Source: Streptomyces katrae
Lineage (GTDB): Bacteria; Actinomycetota; Actinomycetes; Streptomycetales; Streptomycetaceae
Length of the DNA stretch: 64,000 nt
Reading direction: 5' to 3'
NCBI RefSeq assembly: GCF_000717655.1
Contig: NZ_JNZY01000019.1
Coordinates: forward strand, 1 to 64,000
Notes under the pieces: model-generated
Seen by the model: the letters and a program-made list of their open reading frames with translations, nothing else
Database searches by the model: none
Told to the model about the DNA's origin: nothing
In this document: positions 1 through 7,915 of the stretch, piece by piece
Layout of the letters: each line of letters starts with the position of its first letter
How positions within the stretch are numbered: position 1 is the first letter of the stretch
Program-made: the position numbers and the translations under genes

Positions 1-100
1 GTGGAGCCCCCCCCGGCCGGCCTTTCCGCTGCCGCTCCCGCCCGGTGGAGCCCCCCCCCCCGGCCGGCCTTTCCGCTGCCGCTCCCGCCCGGTGGAGCCC
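1..100. repeat. Tandem repeat with variable C-tract
   Basis: Two full tandem copies of a 44-47 bp unit beginning GTGGAGCCC start at 1 and 45, and a partial third copy starts at 92. The copies differ mainly in the length of an internal C run (8 versus 11). The third GTG is in frame with the downstream oxidase-like gene. This looks like slipped-strand variation. The window edge prevents counting further copies. Confidence 0.8.
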
Positions 101-253
101 AACTGCCCCGACGGTCCAACCGCCCCAACCGCCCCGACCGCCCCGACGGAAGCATGCGCGTGCGGGCCGGCTTCGCGTCGTCGAAGGCAGCACAGCACAG
201 GAACGGCAGGGGCTCGCGATCCGGCGAATGCCGAAGCCGGGTCACATGGTTCG

Positions 254-958
254 ATGAGCGGCATGACCCGCGAGATCAGCAGCTCCGAGATGGATGACAT
301 CGAGGCGTTCCACGCCACCCTGCACTCCCTGCCCGTGTGGGACGGCCCACTGCCCGGATTCGACCCCGGGGCCGCGCCCGCCGAGCCGTTGGCGCTGTTC
401 CGGGAGTGGTTCCTGCACGCCGCCCGGGCGGGGCAGCCGGAGCCGCACACGATGAGCCTCGCGACGGTGGACGCCGACGGGCGGCCCGACGTACGCACCC
501 TGATGCTCCACGACGCCGACGGGCACGGCTGGCACTTCGCCTCGCACGCCACCAGCGCCAAGGGCCGGCAGCTGGCCGGCCAGCCGGACGCCGCGCTGGG
601 GTTCTACTGGCCTGCCGTGGCCCGGCAGATCCGGATCCGCGGCCGGGTCACCGCCTGCGGGGCGGAAGAGAGCCGGGCGGATCTGGCGGTCCGGTCGCGG
701 GGTGCGCTCGCGGCGGCGCTGACGGGCCGGCAGAGCGAGGTGCTGGGCTCGGTGCAGGAGCTGGCGGAGGCCTCGGCGGCCGCGTGGGAGCGGGCCGGCG
801 CCGAGCCGGACGCCCCGGCCCCGACCTGGACCCGGTACGTGCTGGACGCCGCTGAGGTGGAGTTCTTCCAGGGTGACGCGGCCCGCCGCCACGTCCGGCT
901 GCGCTACCGCCGCGACGACGACGGCACCGGCTGGTCCCGCGAGCTGCTCTGGCCCTAG
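254..958 (+). CDS. Pyridoxamine 5'-phosphate oxidase-family FMN protein
   Basis: This encodes a 234-residue protein with the split-barrel PNPOx fold. It shows the SLATVDADGRPD strand and an RTLML motif near residues 81-85. A following SAKG near 101-104 matches FMN phosphate contacts. The C-terminal VEFFQGDAARRHVRLRYRR resembles the dimerisation tail of PdxH. It is divergent from the clear pdxH gene at 41291-41953, so it is more likely a paralogous flavin-dependent oxidase or reductase than the vitamin B6 enzyme. ATG codons lie at 254, 263 and 290 and none has a convincing Shine-Dalgarno. The frame stays open upstream to a GTG at 92 within the tandem repeat, but that extension is low-complexity proline/threonine sequence and is unlikely to be translated. 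The family call is firm; the substrate is unknown. Confidence 0.8.
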   Translation: MSGMTREISSSEMDDIEAFHATLHSLPVWDGPLPGFDPGAAPAEPLALFREWFLHAARAGQPEPHTMSLATVDADGRPDVRTLMLHDADGHGWHFASHATSAKGRQLAGQPDAALGFYWPAVARQIRIRGRVTACGAEESRADLAVRSRGALAAALTGRQSEVLGSVQELAEASAAAWERAGAEPDAPAPTWTRYVLDAAEVEFFQGDAARRHVRLRYRRDDDGTGWSRELLWP

Positions 959-993
959 CCGTCGGGCGGCACGACGGGGATCCGCCTCGGCCC

Positions 994-1016
994 CCTTGGG
1001 AGCCGTAGGCCCAAGG
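994..1016. terminator. Short hairpin after PNPOx-like gene
   Basis: CCTTGGG and CCCAAGG form a 7-bp stem with a 9-nt loop in the gap between two convergent genes. There is no T-tract. This is a possible shared terminator and is weak. Confidence 0.35.
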
Positions 1017-1078
1017 CGGTGTCTTCCCTCACGGCGACCTACTTCGTCGCGTCCGGGAACTCGTTGATTGCGATATCC

Positions 1079-1102
1079 GCACCCGCACCCGCACCCGCAC
1101 CC
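1079..1102. repeat. GCACCC hexanucleotide microsatellite
   Basis: There are four perfect tandem GCACCC units in the non-coding gap between convergent genes. No function is evident. Confidence 0.8.
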
Positions 1103-1166
1103 GGCGGCCAAACCGGTGTGTCGCCCGGCCCCCCGTCCGGTCATCCGGAAGGTGTCGCACGGTCCG

Positions 1167-1583
1167 TCAGGAGTCCCCGGGGCGGAACACCGCCACGTGG
1201 ACGCCCTCCGCCGCCTCGCGGAACGTCACCTGGAGCGGCATCCCGATGCGCAGCTCCCCCGGGGCGCAGTCCACCACCTCGGTCATCATCCGCGGGCCCT
1301 CGGCCAGGTCGACCACGGCCGCCGCGTACGGGACGCGCGTGCCGAACGGCGGGAGGTCGTTCCGGTGGATCACCGACCAGGTGTAGAGGGTGGCGCGGCC
1401 GCTCGCCGGTTCCCAGGCCACCCGGTCCTCGGCGGCCCAGCAGAAGGGGCAGAACTCCCGCGGGTAGTGGTGGGCCCGCCCGCAGTCCGCGCAGCGGCGC
1501 AGCAGGAGCCGGCCCTCGGCGGCCGCGACCCAGTAGGGGCGGGTGAACTCGTCGGTCTCGGGGAGGTCGTAGCGGGTGCTCAC
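1167..1583 (-). CDS. DUF35 OB-fold / zinc-ribbon protein
   Basis: The 138-residue protein has a rubredoxin-like zinc ribbon (C31xxC34 ... C45xxC48, seen as CADC and CPFC) followed by an OB-fold. This is the ChsH2/DUF35 architecture. Family members usually act as acyl-CoA-binding partners of thiolases or of MaoC-type hydratases in lipid and steroid degradation. No thiolase or MaoC partner is adjacent here. The GTG start overlaps the stop of the upstream DoxX gene by 4 bp (GTGA), implying coupled translation from one minus-strand transcript. That transcript would begin next to a TGACG-type palindrome. The fold is confident; the partner enzyme is unknown and may be encoded elsewhere. Confidence 0.85.
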   Translation of the reverse strand: MSTRYDLPETDEFTRPYWVAAAEGRLLLRRCADCGRAHHYPREFCPFCWAAEDRVAWEPASGRATLYTWSVIHRNDLPPFGTRVPYAAAVVDLAEGPRMMTEVVDCAPGELRIGMPLQVTFREAAEGVHVAVFRPGDS

Positions 1584-2032
1584 GGGAAGAGTCCCGTCGC
1601 CGCGTCCAGGGACCACGTCTGCCAGGCCATCGTGAAGAGCGCGACGAGCGAGATGAGGGCCATCATCGCGTTCTGGCCCTGCTCGGCCCAGTCGTGGATC
1701 ATCAGGACGAGGTAGAGCAGGTTCAGGAGCAGGCCGCCGACCAGGGCGATCGGGGTCAGGAAGCCGAGGACCAGGCCGAGGCCCAGGGCGAGTTCCGCGT
1801 AGACGACGATGTACGCCATCAGCCGGGGGCGGGGCTGGACGACCTTCTCGAAGCCGCCCTTCACGAACGGCCAGCGGTGCTTGCCGGCGACGTCGGCGGC
1901 CCAGGCGATGCCGGTGCCGCGTTCGAACCAGCCCTTCTTGTCCTTGTGCCGCCAGCTCTCCAGCCACCACAGGCCGAGGCCTATCCGGAGCACGGCGAGC
2001 CATTCGGCCCCACTGAGCCAGACGGTCTGCAT
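1580..2032 (-). CDS. DoxX-family membrane protein
   Basis: This is a 150-residue protein with four hydrophobic segments, the first near residues 10-25 and the others in the second half. The pattern includes AELALGLGLVLGFLTPIALVG, typical of DoxX/DoxD-like small membrane proteins. Between helices 1 and 2 is a polar stretch rich in Lys and Trp. The family has been linked to quinone or thiol redox chemistry at the membrane, but its role is not established. It is the first gene of a two-gene operon with the DUF35 protein, which overlaps its stop by 4 bp. The promoter region faces a divergent FAD monooxygenase gene and contains a perfect TGACG-type palindrome 29 bp upstream of this start. Confidence 0.8.
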   Translation of the reverse strand: MQTVWLSGAEWLAVLRIGLGLWWLESWRHKDKKGWFERGTGIAWAADVAGKHRWPFVKGGFEKVVQPRPRLMAYIVVYAELALGLGLVLGFLTPIALVGGLLLNLLYLVLMIHDWAEQGQNAMMALISLVALFTMAWQTWSLDAATGLFP

Positions 2033-2060
2033 CGGGCCCTCCTCCCTTGATGCCCTTGAT

Positions 2061-2075
2061 CTGACGGTACGTCAG
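2061..2075. promoter_or_regulatory. TGACG-type operator, DoxX / monooxygenase intergenic
   Basis: CTGACGGTACGTCAG is a perfect 6-bp inverted repeat around GTA. It lies between two divergent genes, as expected for a dimeric TetR-type repressor site. It is the same family as the palindromes at 3606, 8940, 13275, 21413 and 21491. Confidence 0.7.
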
Positions 2076-2202
2076 TTCAGCGGATCCGCAGCGATCCCGC
2101 AAGGGTCCCGCCGGGGCCCGGAAGCCGGCCGTGATCGATCCGCAATCGATTCCCTCCCTGTCCGCGACCCATCAACGCTGTGTGTCGATACGCTCACTCC
2201 TC

Positions 2203-3441
2203 ATGCCCGGAGTCCCCACACCCCCCGACTTGACCACCCAGCCCCGCCCGGTGTACGTGATCGGCGCCGGCCCCGGAGGCCTCGCCGCGGCCGCCGCGCT
2301 GCGCGCCCGCGGGGTCCGTGCGGTGGTCGTCGAGAAGTCCGACGAGGTCGGCACCTCCTGGCGGAACCACTACGACCGCCTCCACCTGCACACCACCCGG
2401 CGGCTCTCCGCCCTCCCCGGGCTGGCCATGCCGCGCCGGTTCGGCCGGTGGGTCTCGCGCGACGACGTGGTGCGGTACCTCGAGAAGTACGCCGAGTTCC
2501 ACGAGCTGGAGCTCGTCACCGGCGTCGAGGTGACCCGGATCGACCCCGCACCCGGCGGGGACGGCTGGCTCCTGCACGCCACCGGCGGGCGGGTGCTCGA
2601 CGCCCGGGCCGTCGTCGTCGCCACCGGGTTCAACCACACGCCCGCGCTGCCCGACTGGCCGGGCCGCGACGCGTACGCCGGGCAGCTGCTGCACGCCGCC
2701 GAGTACCGCAACGCCATGCCGTACGAGGGCCGCGACGTGCTCGTCGTCGGCACCGGCAACACCGGCGCCGAGATAGCCGCCGACCTGGCCGAGGGCGGGG
2801 CCGCGCGGGTGCGGCTCGCCGTGCGTACCGCCCCTCACATCGTGCGCCGTTCCACCGCGGGCTGGCCCGCACAGCGCACCGGGATCCTGGTGCGGCGGCT
2901 GCCCGTACGGCTCGTGGACCGGCTCGGCGCGCTCGTCGCCAAGGCGTCCGTCCCCGACCTGACGGCGTACGGCCTCCCCCGCCCCGGCACCGGCCTGTAC
3001 AGCAGGGTCAAGGAGGGCGCGATCCCGGTCCAGGACGTCGGCCTGATCGATGCCGTGCGCACGGGCCGGGTCGAACCGGTCGCCGCCGTCGCCTCGTTCG
3101 AGGGCGCCGAGGTGGTGCTCGCGGACGGATCGCGGATCACCCCGGACGCGGTGGTCGCGGCCACGGGATACCGGCGCGGCCTGGAGGGCCTGGTCGGACA
3201 CCTGGACGTACTCGACGGGCGCGGCAGGCCCCGTACCCACGGCACCCGTACACCCGCACAGGCCCCCGGCCTGTACTTCACCGGCTTCACCAACCCCATC
3301 AGCGGGATGTTCCGCGAGATGGCCCTGGACGCCGAGAAGATCGCCAAGGCCCTGTCCCGCCGGCTCGGGCCCCGAACCGGCCTCCCGCCGGCCGAGCCCC
3401 TCCCGGACACGGGCCTCCGCCCGGTCGACCCGCTCGCGTAG
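2203..3441 (+). CDS. Flavin-containing monooxygenase (FMO/BVMO-like)
   Basis: This is a 412-residue FAD/NADPH-dependent monooxygenase or oxidoreductase. An FAD Rossmann motif GAGPGG lies at residues 21-26. A second nucleotide-binding motif, GTGNTG, lies near residue 183. ATG-containing loops (VVVATGF near 137, VVAATGY near 316) are as in the FMO superfamily. The C-terminal YFTGF...MFREM segment is also usual for the family. ATG 2203 gives a protein that begins just before the first beta strand; an in-frame GTG at 2131 would add an unlikely leader. It is divergent from the DoxX/DUF35 operon and shares its palindromic operator. It is likely involved in oxygenating a hydrophobic catabolic substrate; the substrate cannot be inferred. 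Confidence 0.85.
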   Translation: MPGVPTPPDLTTQPRPVYVIGAGPGGLAAAAALRARGVRAVVVEKSDEVGTSWRNHYDRLHLHTTRRLSALPGLAMPRRFGRWVSRDDVVRYLEKYAEFHELELVTGVEVTRIDPAPGGDGWLLHATGGRVLDARAVVVATGFNHTPALPDWPGRDAYAGQLLHAAEYRNAMPYEGRDVLVVGTGNTGAEIAADLAEGGAARVRLAVRTAPHIVRRSTAGWPAQRTGILVRRLPVRLVDRLGALVAKASVPDLTAYGLPRPGTGLYSRVKEGAIPVQDVGLIDAVRTGRVEPVAAVASFEGAEVVLADGSRITPDAVVAATGYRRGLEGLVGHLDVLDGRGRPRTHGTRTPAQAPGLYFTGFTNPISGMFREMALDAEKIAKALSRRLGPRTGLPPAEPLPDTGLRPVDPLA

Positions 3442-3605
3442 GCGCCGGTCCGGCGGGCCGTCGGCCCGCCGGGCCACCGGGCCGCCGAAGCCGCCCCTTT
3501 CCGGTCTCCCGCAGAACAGGCCGAATCCGGTCCTGGACCCGTCCCGGCGGGATCTGGGACCGTTCCACACATCACCTCCACCAGCTTTCCTACGCAGCAC
3601 TGTTC

Positions 3606-3620
3606 CTGACGGCACGTCAG
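3606..3620. promoter_or_regulatory. TGACG-type operator 1 upstream of acyl-CoA synthetase
   Basis: CTGACGGCACGTCAG is a 6-bp inverted repeat around GCA. It is the distal site of a pair upstream of the gene starting at 3679. Confidence 0.65.
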
Positions 3621-3629
3621 TTCAGTAAT

Positions 3630-3644
3630 CTGACTACGCGTCAG
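3630..3644. promoter_or_regulatory. TGACG-type operator 2 upstream of acyl-CoA synthetase
   Basis: CTGACTACGCGTCAG retains the CTGAC/GTCAG arms. Its centre is 24 bp from the first site, which would place two dimers on nearly the same face of the helix. It lies 35 bp before the start codon. Confidence 0.55.
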
Positions 3645-3678
3645 TTATTGAGTTCATCGAGCAGGAGCGGGCGGAACG

Positions 3679-5913
3679 ATGCTTGGATCTACTCACGGCA
3701 CCCTCACCACCGACTTCCGCGCACGTGTCGAGGCCTGCGGGGAGTCCCCCAGGACGGCCGTCCACTCCACGGCGGCGCCGTCCGCCGCGGACACGGTCGC
3801 GGTGGACGTCAGCGGACGGCCCCTGCACGCCGATGTCCCCGACCTGGACCGGTTCTTCCGGCCCGAGTCCGTGGCCGTCATCGGCGCCTCCGACGCCGAG
3901 GGCAGACCGAACACCGGCATCACCCGCCAGCTCATCGCCTGGGCGGAGCGCGTCGGCGCCCGGATCCACCCCGTGCACCCCGCCCGCCCCACCGTCTTCG
4001 GCCTGCCCTGTCACGCCTCGGTGGCCGACCTGCCCGAGCAGGTGGACCTCGCCGTCCTCCTCGTCGGCGATCCGCTGCCGGTGATCGAGGAACTGGCCGA
4101 GGCCAAGGTGAAGTTCGCCGTCGCCTTCGCCTCCGGCTTCGCCGAGACCGGCGACGCGGGGGCCGCCGCCCAGGCCCGGCTCGCCGCCGCGGTCCGGCGC
4201 TCGGGCCTGCGTCTCCTCGGCCCCAACACCAACCTCAACGCCTTCGAGAAGTTCCGCGACGACCTCGACGGCCCGGCGATCGCGCTGATCACCCAGTCCG
4301 GCCACCAGGGCCGGCCCGTCTACACCCTCCAGGAGCTGGGCATCCGGCTCTCGCACTGGGCTCCCACGGGCAACGAGGCCGACCTCGAGACCTCCGACTT
4401 CATCTCCTACTTCGCCGAGCAGCCCGAGGTCGGCGCCATCGCCTGCTACGTGGAGGGCCTCAAGGACGGCCGGTCCTTCCTGCTGGCCGCCGACCGGGCC
4501 GCCCGCAACGGCGTCCCCGTCGTCGCCGTCAAGGTCGGCCGCACCGAGACCGGCGCCCGGATGGCCGCCTCCCACACCGGGAAGCTGACCGGCGCCGACA
4601 CCGTCGTGGACGCCGCGATGCGGCAGTTCGGCGTCATCCGCGTCGACGGGCTGGACGAGCTCCAGGACACCGCCGCCCTGCTCGCGAGGGCCCGTAAACC
4701 GCTGGCCGACGGGGTCGTCGTGTACTCCATCTCCGGCGGCACCGGAGCCCACTTCTCCGATCTGGCGACCGAGGCCGGGCTCAGCCTCCCCACCCTCTCC
4801 CGGGCCAAGCAGGACGAGCTCCACCAATGGATCCCGGAGTACCTGAACGTCGCCAACCCCGTCGACAACGGCGGCCACCCGGTCGGCGACTGGCGCGGCC
4901 GGAAGATCATCGACGCGATCCTCGCCGATCCGGCCGTCGGTGTGCTGATCTGCCCGATCACCGGGCCCTTCCCGCCCATGAGCGACAAGCTCGCGCAGGA
5001 CCTGGTGGACGCGGCCGAGCAGAGCGACAAGCTGATCTGCGTGATCTGGGGCTCCCCGGTCGGCACCGAGGAGGCCTACCGCACCACCCTGCTCGGCTCC
5101 TCGCGCGTGGCCACGTTCCGTACGTTCGGCAACTGCATCACCGCCGTCCGCGCCTACCTCGGCCACTACCGGTTCACGGCCGCCTACCGCTCCCCCTTCG
5201 AGGACGCTCCGCGGACCCCGTCCCCCTCGTACCGCAAGGCGCAGGCGCTCATGCGGCCGGGCCAGCAGCTCAGCGAGCACGCGGCGAAGCAGCTGCTGCG
5301 GGCCTACGGAATACGGGTCCCCCGCGAGCAGCTCGTGACCAGCGCGGCGGCTGCGGTACGGGCGGCCGGCCTGGTCGGCTACCCGGTGGTGATGAAGGCC
5401 TCGGGGCCGCAGCTCGGGCACAAGACGGAGCTGGGCCTGGTGAAGATCGGCCTGACCTCGGCGAGCCAGATCCGCGACGCCTACCGGGAGCTGACGGACA
5501 TCGCCCGCTACGAGGACGTCCCGCTCGACGGCATCCTGGTCTGCCAGATGGTGGATCGGGGGGTCGAGATGGTCGTCGGCGTCACGCAGGACGACCTGTT
5601 CGGCCCGACGGTGACGGTGGGGCTGGGCGGAGTCCTGGTGGAGGTCCTCCACGACGCGGCGGTACGGGTCCCCCCGTTCGGGGAGGACCAGGCGCGGGCG
5701 ATGCTGACCGAGCTGCGCGGGCATGCGCTGCTGGAGGGCGTGCGGGGAGCGCCGCCGGCGGACGTGGACGCGCTGGTGGAGGTCGTCCTCCGGGTCCAGC
5801 GGATGGCGCTGGAGCTGGGCGGTGTCCTGTCGGAGCTGGACATCAACCCGCTGATGGTCCTCCCGCGGGGCCAAGGTGCGGTGGCCCTGGACGCGCTGGC
5901 CATCTGCCGCTGA
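3679..5913 (+). CDS. NDP-forming acyl-CoA synthetase (fused alpha-beta)
   Basis: This is a 744-residue protein of the acetate-CoA ligase (ADP-forming) / Pat-like superfamily. It makes acyl-CoA from an acid, ATP and CoA. A CoA-binding Rossmann domain starts near residue 50 (FFRPESVAVIGAS). Flavodoxin-like succinyl-CoA ligase domains follow, with LITQSGHQG and ISGGTGAHFSD loops. From about residue 525 there is an ATP-grasp domain (GYPVVMKASG, LDINPLMV). All expected domains are present, so it should be active. No GNAT acetyltransferase domain is fused. It is preceded by two palindromic operators. An enoyl-CoA hydratase gene follows on the same strand after a 259-bp repeat-bearing gap. The acid substrate is unknown. 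Confidence 0.9.
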   Translation: MLGSTHGTLTTDFRARVEACGESPRTAVHSTAAPSAADTVAVDVSGRPLHADVPDLDRFFRPESVAVIGASDAEGRPNTGITRQLIAWAERVGARIHPVHPARPTVFGLPCHASVADLPEQVDLAVLLVGDPLPVIEELAEAKVKFAVAFASGFAETGDAGAAAQARLAAAVRRSGLRLLGPNTNLNAFEKFRDDLDGPAIALITQSGHQGRPVYTLQELGIRLSHWAPTGNEADLETSDFISYFAEQPEVGAIACYVEGLKDGRSFLLAADRAARNGVPVVAVKVGRTETGARMAASHTGKLTGADTVVDAAMRQFGVIRVDGLDELQDTAALLARARKPLADGVVVYSISGGTGAHFSDLATEAGLSLPTLSRAKQDELHQWIPEYLNVANPVDNGGHPVGDWRGRKIIDAILADPAVGVLICPITGPFPPMSDKLAQDLVDAAEQSDKLICVIWGSPVGTEEAYRTTLLGSSRVATFRTFGNCITAVRAYLGHYRFTAAYRSPFEDAPRTPSPSYRKAQALMRPGQQLSEHAAKQLLRAYGIRVPREQLVTSAAAAVRAAGLVGYPVVMKASGPQLGHKTELGLVKIGLTSASQIRDAYRELTDIARYEDVPLDGILVCQMVDRGVEMVVGVTQDDLFGPTVTVGLGGVLVEVLHDAAVRVPPFGEDQARAMLTELRGHALLEGVRGAPPADVDALVEVVLRVQRMALELGGVLSELDINPLMVLPRGQGAVALDALAICR

Positions 5914-5942
5914 CATCACCTGGCCCGCTGCGCGGAGCCCCT

Positions 5943-6085
5943 CCCCGCCCCGCCCCTTCCCGAACGGGGGCAAGCCCCCGGGCACCCGTCGGCGTTTGAG
6001 GCGCGGGGGTGCGGGAGGAGCGCCCCGCAACGGCGCCGCGCCCGGACGCGGGGTCCCGGGGGCAGGCCCCCGGTTTCGGAAAGGG
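5943..6085. repeat. GC-rich dispersed palindromic element
   Basis: The gap between the synthetase and hydratase genes holds a nested inverted-repeat element. The left end CCCCGCCCCGCCCCTTCCCG is complementary in style to the right end TTCGGAAAGGGGCGGGGCCG. An internal block reads CCCGTCGGCGTTTGAGG, then CGCGGGGGT. Near-identical blocks occur at 27252 and at 57821-57943. It could also terminate or attenuate transcription into the downstream gene. Confidence 0.75.
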
Positions 6086-6172
6086 GCGGGGCCGGGGAGA
6101 CGGTTGCGCCCAGCGGCGACCTGCACCGGCGGGCCCGGATCAACCAGCAATCTCCGAACGGGAGTTCATCAC

Positions 6173-6976
6173 ATGACCGGCATCGCCGAGGACGAAGTCC
6201 TCCACCGCATCGAGAGCGGCGTCTCGTGGATCACCCTCAACCGTCCCGAGGCCATGAACGCCGTCACCTGGGAGCAACGCGAACGCGTCATCGCCCTGCT
6301 CGCCGAGGCATCCGCCGACCCCACCCTCCGAGCCGTCGTCCTCACCGCCACCGGCAAGGGCTTCTGCGCGGGCGCCGACCTACGGGGATCCCCCGCCGCA
6401 GCAGGCGAAAGGGTCGCCGGCGACGTCGCCCGCATGATCCGGCTCGGCGCGCAGCGCCTGATCACCGCCGTGCTCGACTGCGAGAAGCCGGTCCTCGCCG
6501 CCGTCAACGGCACGGCCGCCGGCATCGGCGCCCACCTCGCCCTGGCCTGCGACCTCGTCATCGCCGCCGAATCGGCCCGTTTCATCGAGGTGTTCGTCCG
6601 CCGCGGTCTGGTCCCCGACGGCGGCGGCGCGTACCTGCTCCCGCGTCTGGTCGGCCCGCAGAAGGCCAAGGAGCTGATGTTCTTCGGCGACGCCGTCCCG
6701 GCGGCCGAGGCCGAGCGGCTCGGCCTGGTCAACCGGGTGGTCCCGGCGGAGGAGTTGGAGGCCACCGCCCGCGAGTGGGCGGAGCGCCTCGCGCAGGGCC
6801 CGACCCGCGCCCTCGCGCTGACGAAGCAGCTGGTCAACGCCTCCCTGGACGGTGACCGGGCAGCCGCACTGGCCGCCGAGGCCACCGCTCAGGAGATCAA
6901 CATGACCACCGCCGACGCCAACGAGGGCGTCGCGAGCTTCGTGGAGCGCCGCTCCCCCAAGTACGTCGGGCGGTAG
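6173..6976 (+). CDS. Enoyl-CoA hydratase/isomerase family protein
   Basis: This is a 267-residue crotonase-fold protein. It has the oxyanion-hole segments FCAGADLRG (near residue 63) and NGTAAGIGAHLALACDL (near residue 112). A PDGGGAYLLPRLVG segment near residue 147 sits in the active-site region, where hydratases usually carry Glu. The residue there is not the classic Glu, so isomerase or another crotonase chemistry is possible. ATG 6173 has GGGAG about 8 bp upstream. It lies downstream of the NDP-forming acyl-CoA synthetase in the same direction. It plausibly acts on the same acyl-CoA, although the intervening repeat may separate the transcripts. Confidence 0.88.
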   Translation: MTGIAEDEVLHRIESGVSWITLNRPEAMNAVTWEQRERVIALLAEASADPTLRAVVLTATGKGFCAGADLRGSPAAAGERVAGDVARMIRLGAQRLITAVLDCEKPVLAAVNGTAAGIGAHLALACDLVIAAESARFIEVFVRRGLVPDGGGAYLLPRLVGPQKAKELMFFGDAVPAAEAERLGLVNRVVPAEELEATAREWAERLAQGPTRALALTKQLVNASLDGDRAAALAAEATAQEINMTTADANEGVASFVERRSPKYVGR

Positions 6977-6990
6977 CCGTCAACGGCATC

Positions 6991-7782
6991 TCACATCTGC
7001 GGGTTCGGCTTCAGCAGGGCGAACACCGCGCCGTACGGGTCCGCCACCCACGCGATCCGGCCGACGTCGGGCACGTCCGCCGCGGGCATGAGCACCGACC
7101 CGCCGTTCCCGCTCGCCGCCGAGGCGGTGGCGTCGACGTCCGCGACGTTGAAGTACGGCACCCAACGCGGCTTCTCCACGCCGCCGCCCGCGCCCTCGTC
7201 CATCGGCGCGATGCCGCCGAACGAGGTCTGCTGCTGGTCGCCGTCCTTGAGGCTCAGCACGCGGTAGGTCATCCCGGGTGCCTCCATGTCCTGGCTGCGC
7301 CAGCCGAAGACCCCGTCGTAGAAGGTGAGGGCCGCGGCGGGGTCGGGTACGTGCAGCTCCGCCCAGATCAGGGTGTTCTCCTCGGAGACCTTCCCCAGCC
7401 CGCCGGTCTTCCCGGGCTGCCAGATGGCGAACTCGGCGCCCTGCGGGTCGGTGGCCTGCGCGAGCCAGCCCTCGCCCATGACGTCCATGGGCTCCATCCG
7501 GATCTTCCCTCCGCCGGACTGGACGGCCTTGACGGTGGCCTGCACGTCCGGGCTCATGAAGTGCACCATCCAGGCGGACTTCGCCCCGTCCTCGGTGAGC
7601 GGCCCGAGCGCGGCGACCGTCTTGCCGTCCACCTGGAAGAACCCGTACCCGCCGGCCTCGGGACCCAGGGCGGTGAAGGACCAGCCGAAGACCGAGCCGT
7701 AGAAGGCGGCGGCGCCGTCGGTGTCGGGGCTGCCGAGGTCGAGCCAGACGGGCGATCCGATACGGAAGTCGGTGCCGAGCAT
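6991..7782 (-). CDS. Tandem VOC (glyoxalase/bleomycin-resistance fold) protein
   Basis: This 263-residue protein contains two vicinal-oxygen-chelate modules. Each opens with a beta strand bearing Asp or His and an FYGSVFGW or FYDGVFGW helix, near residues 25 and 155. Each ends with ATDPQGAEFAIWQ or VADPYGAVFALLK. Such two-module proteins in Streptomyces are annotated as hydroxylases or glyoxalase-like antibiotic-resistance proteins without proven substrate. The ATG is preceded by AGGAGG at ideal spacing, so the start is secure and the longer upstream reading frame is not used. It is convergent with the enoyl-CoA hydratase, with a 14-bp gap. Function beyond the fold is not claimed. Confidence 0.85.
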   Translation of the reverse strand: MLGTDFRIGSPVWLDLGSPDTDGAAAFYGSVFGWSFTALGPEAGGYGFFQVDGKTVAALGPLTEDGAKSAWMVHFMSPDVQATVKAVQSGGGKIRMEPMDVMGEGWLAQATDPQGAEFAIWQPGKTGGLGKVSEENTLIWAELHVPDPAAALTFYDGVFGWRSQDMEAPGMTYRVLSLKDGDQQQTSFGGIAPMDEGAGGGVEKPRWVPYFNVADVDATASAASGNGGSVLMPAADVPDVGRIAWVADPYGAVFALLKPNPQM

Positions 7783-7915
7783 GGGAGTCCTCCTGGGGAA
7801 CGGGTGGATCGGGATCGGGCCGGGGGCCACGATGCCGACCTCCCGCGGGGCTGTCCGCCGTACGGGTCCCGGCAGGGCAGTGGATTCACCCGTACGGGCG
7901 AACGGCGGGCCCGCA

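Noticed and set aside
5916..6143. Minus-strand ORF over the 5943 repeat
   Set aside because: It encodes the RASNADG-type repeat peptide, which is a product of the dispersed element rather than a gene.
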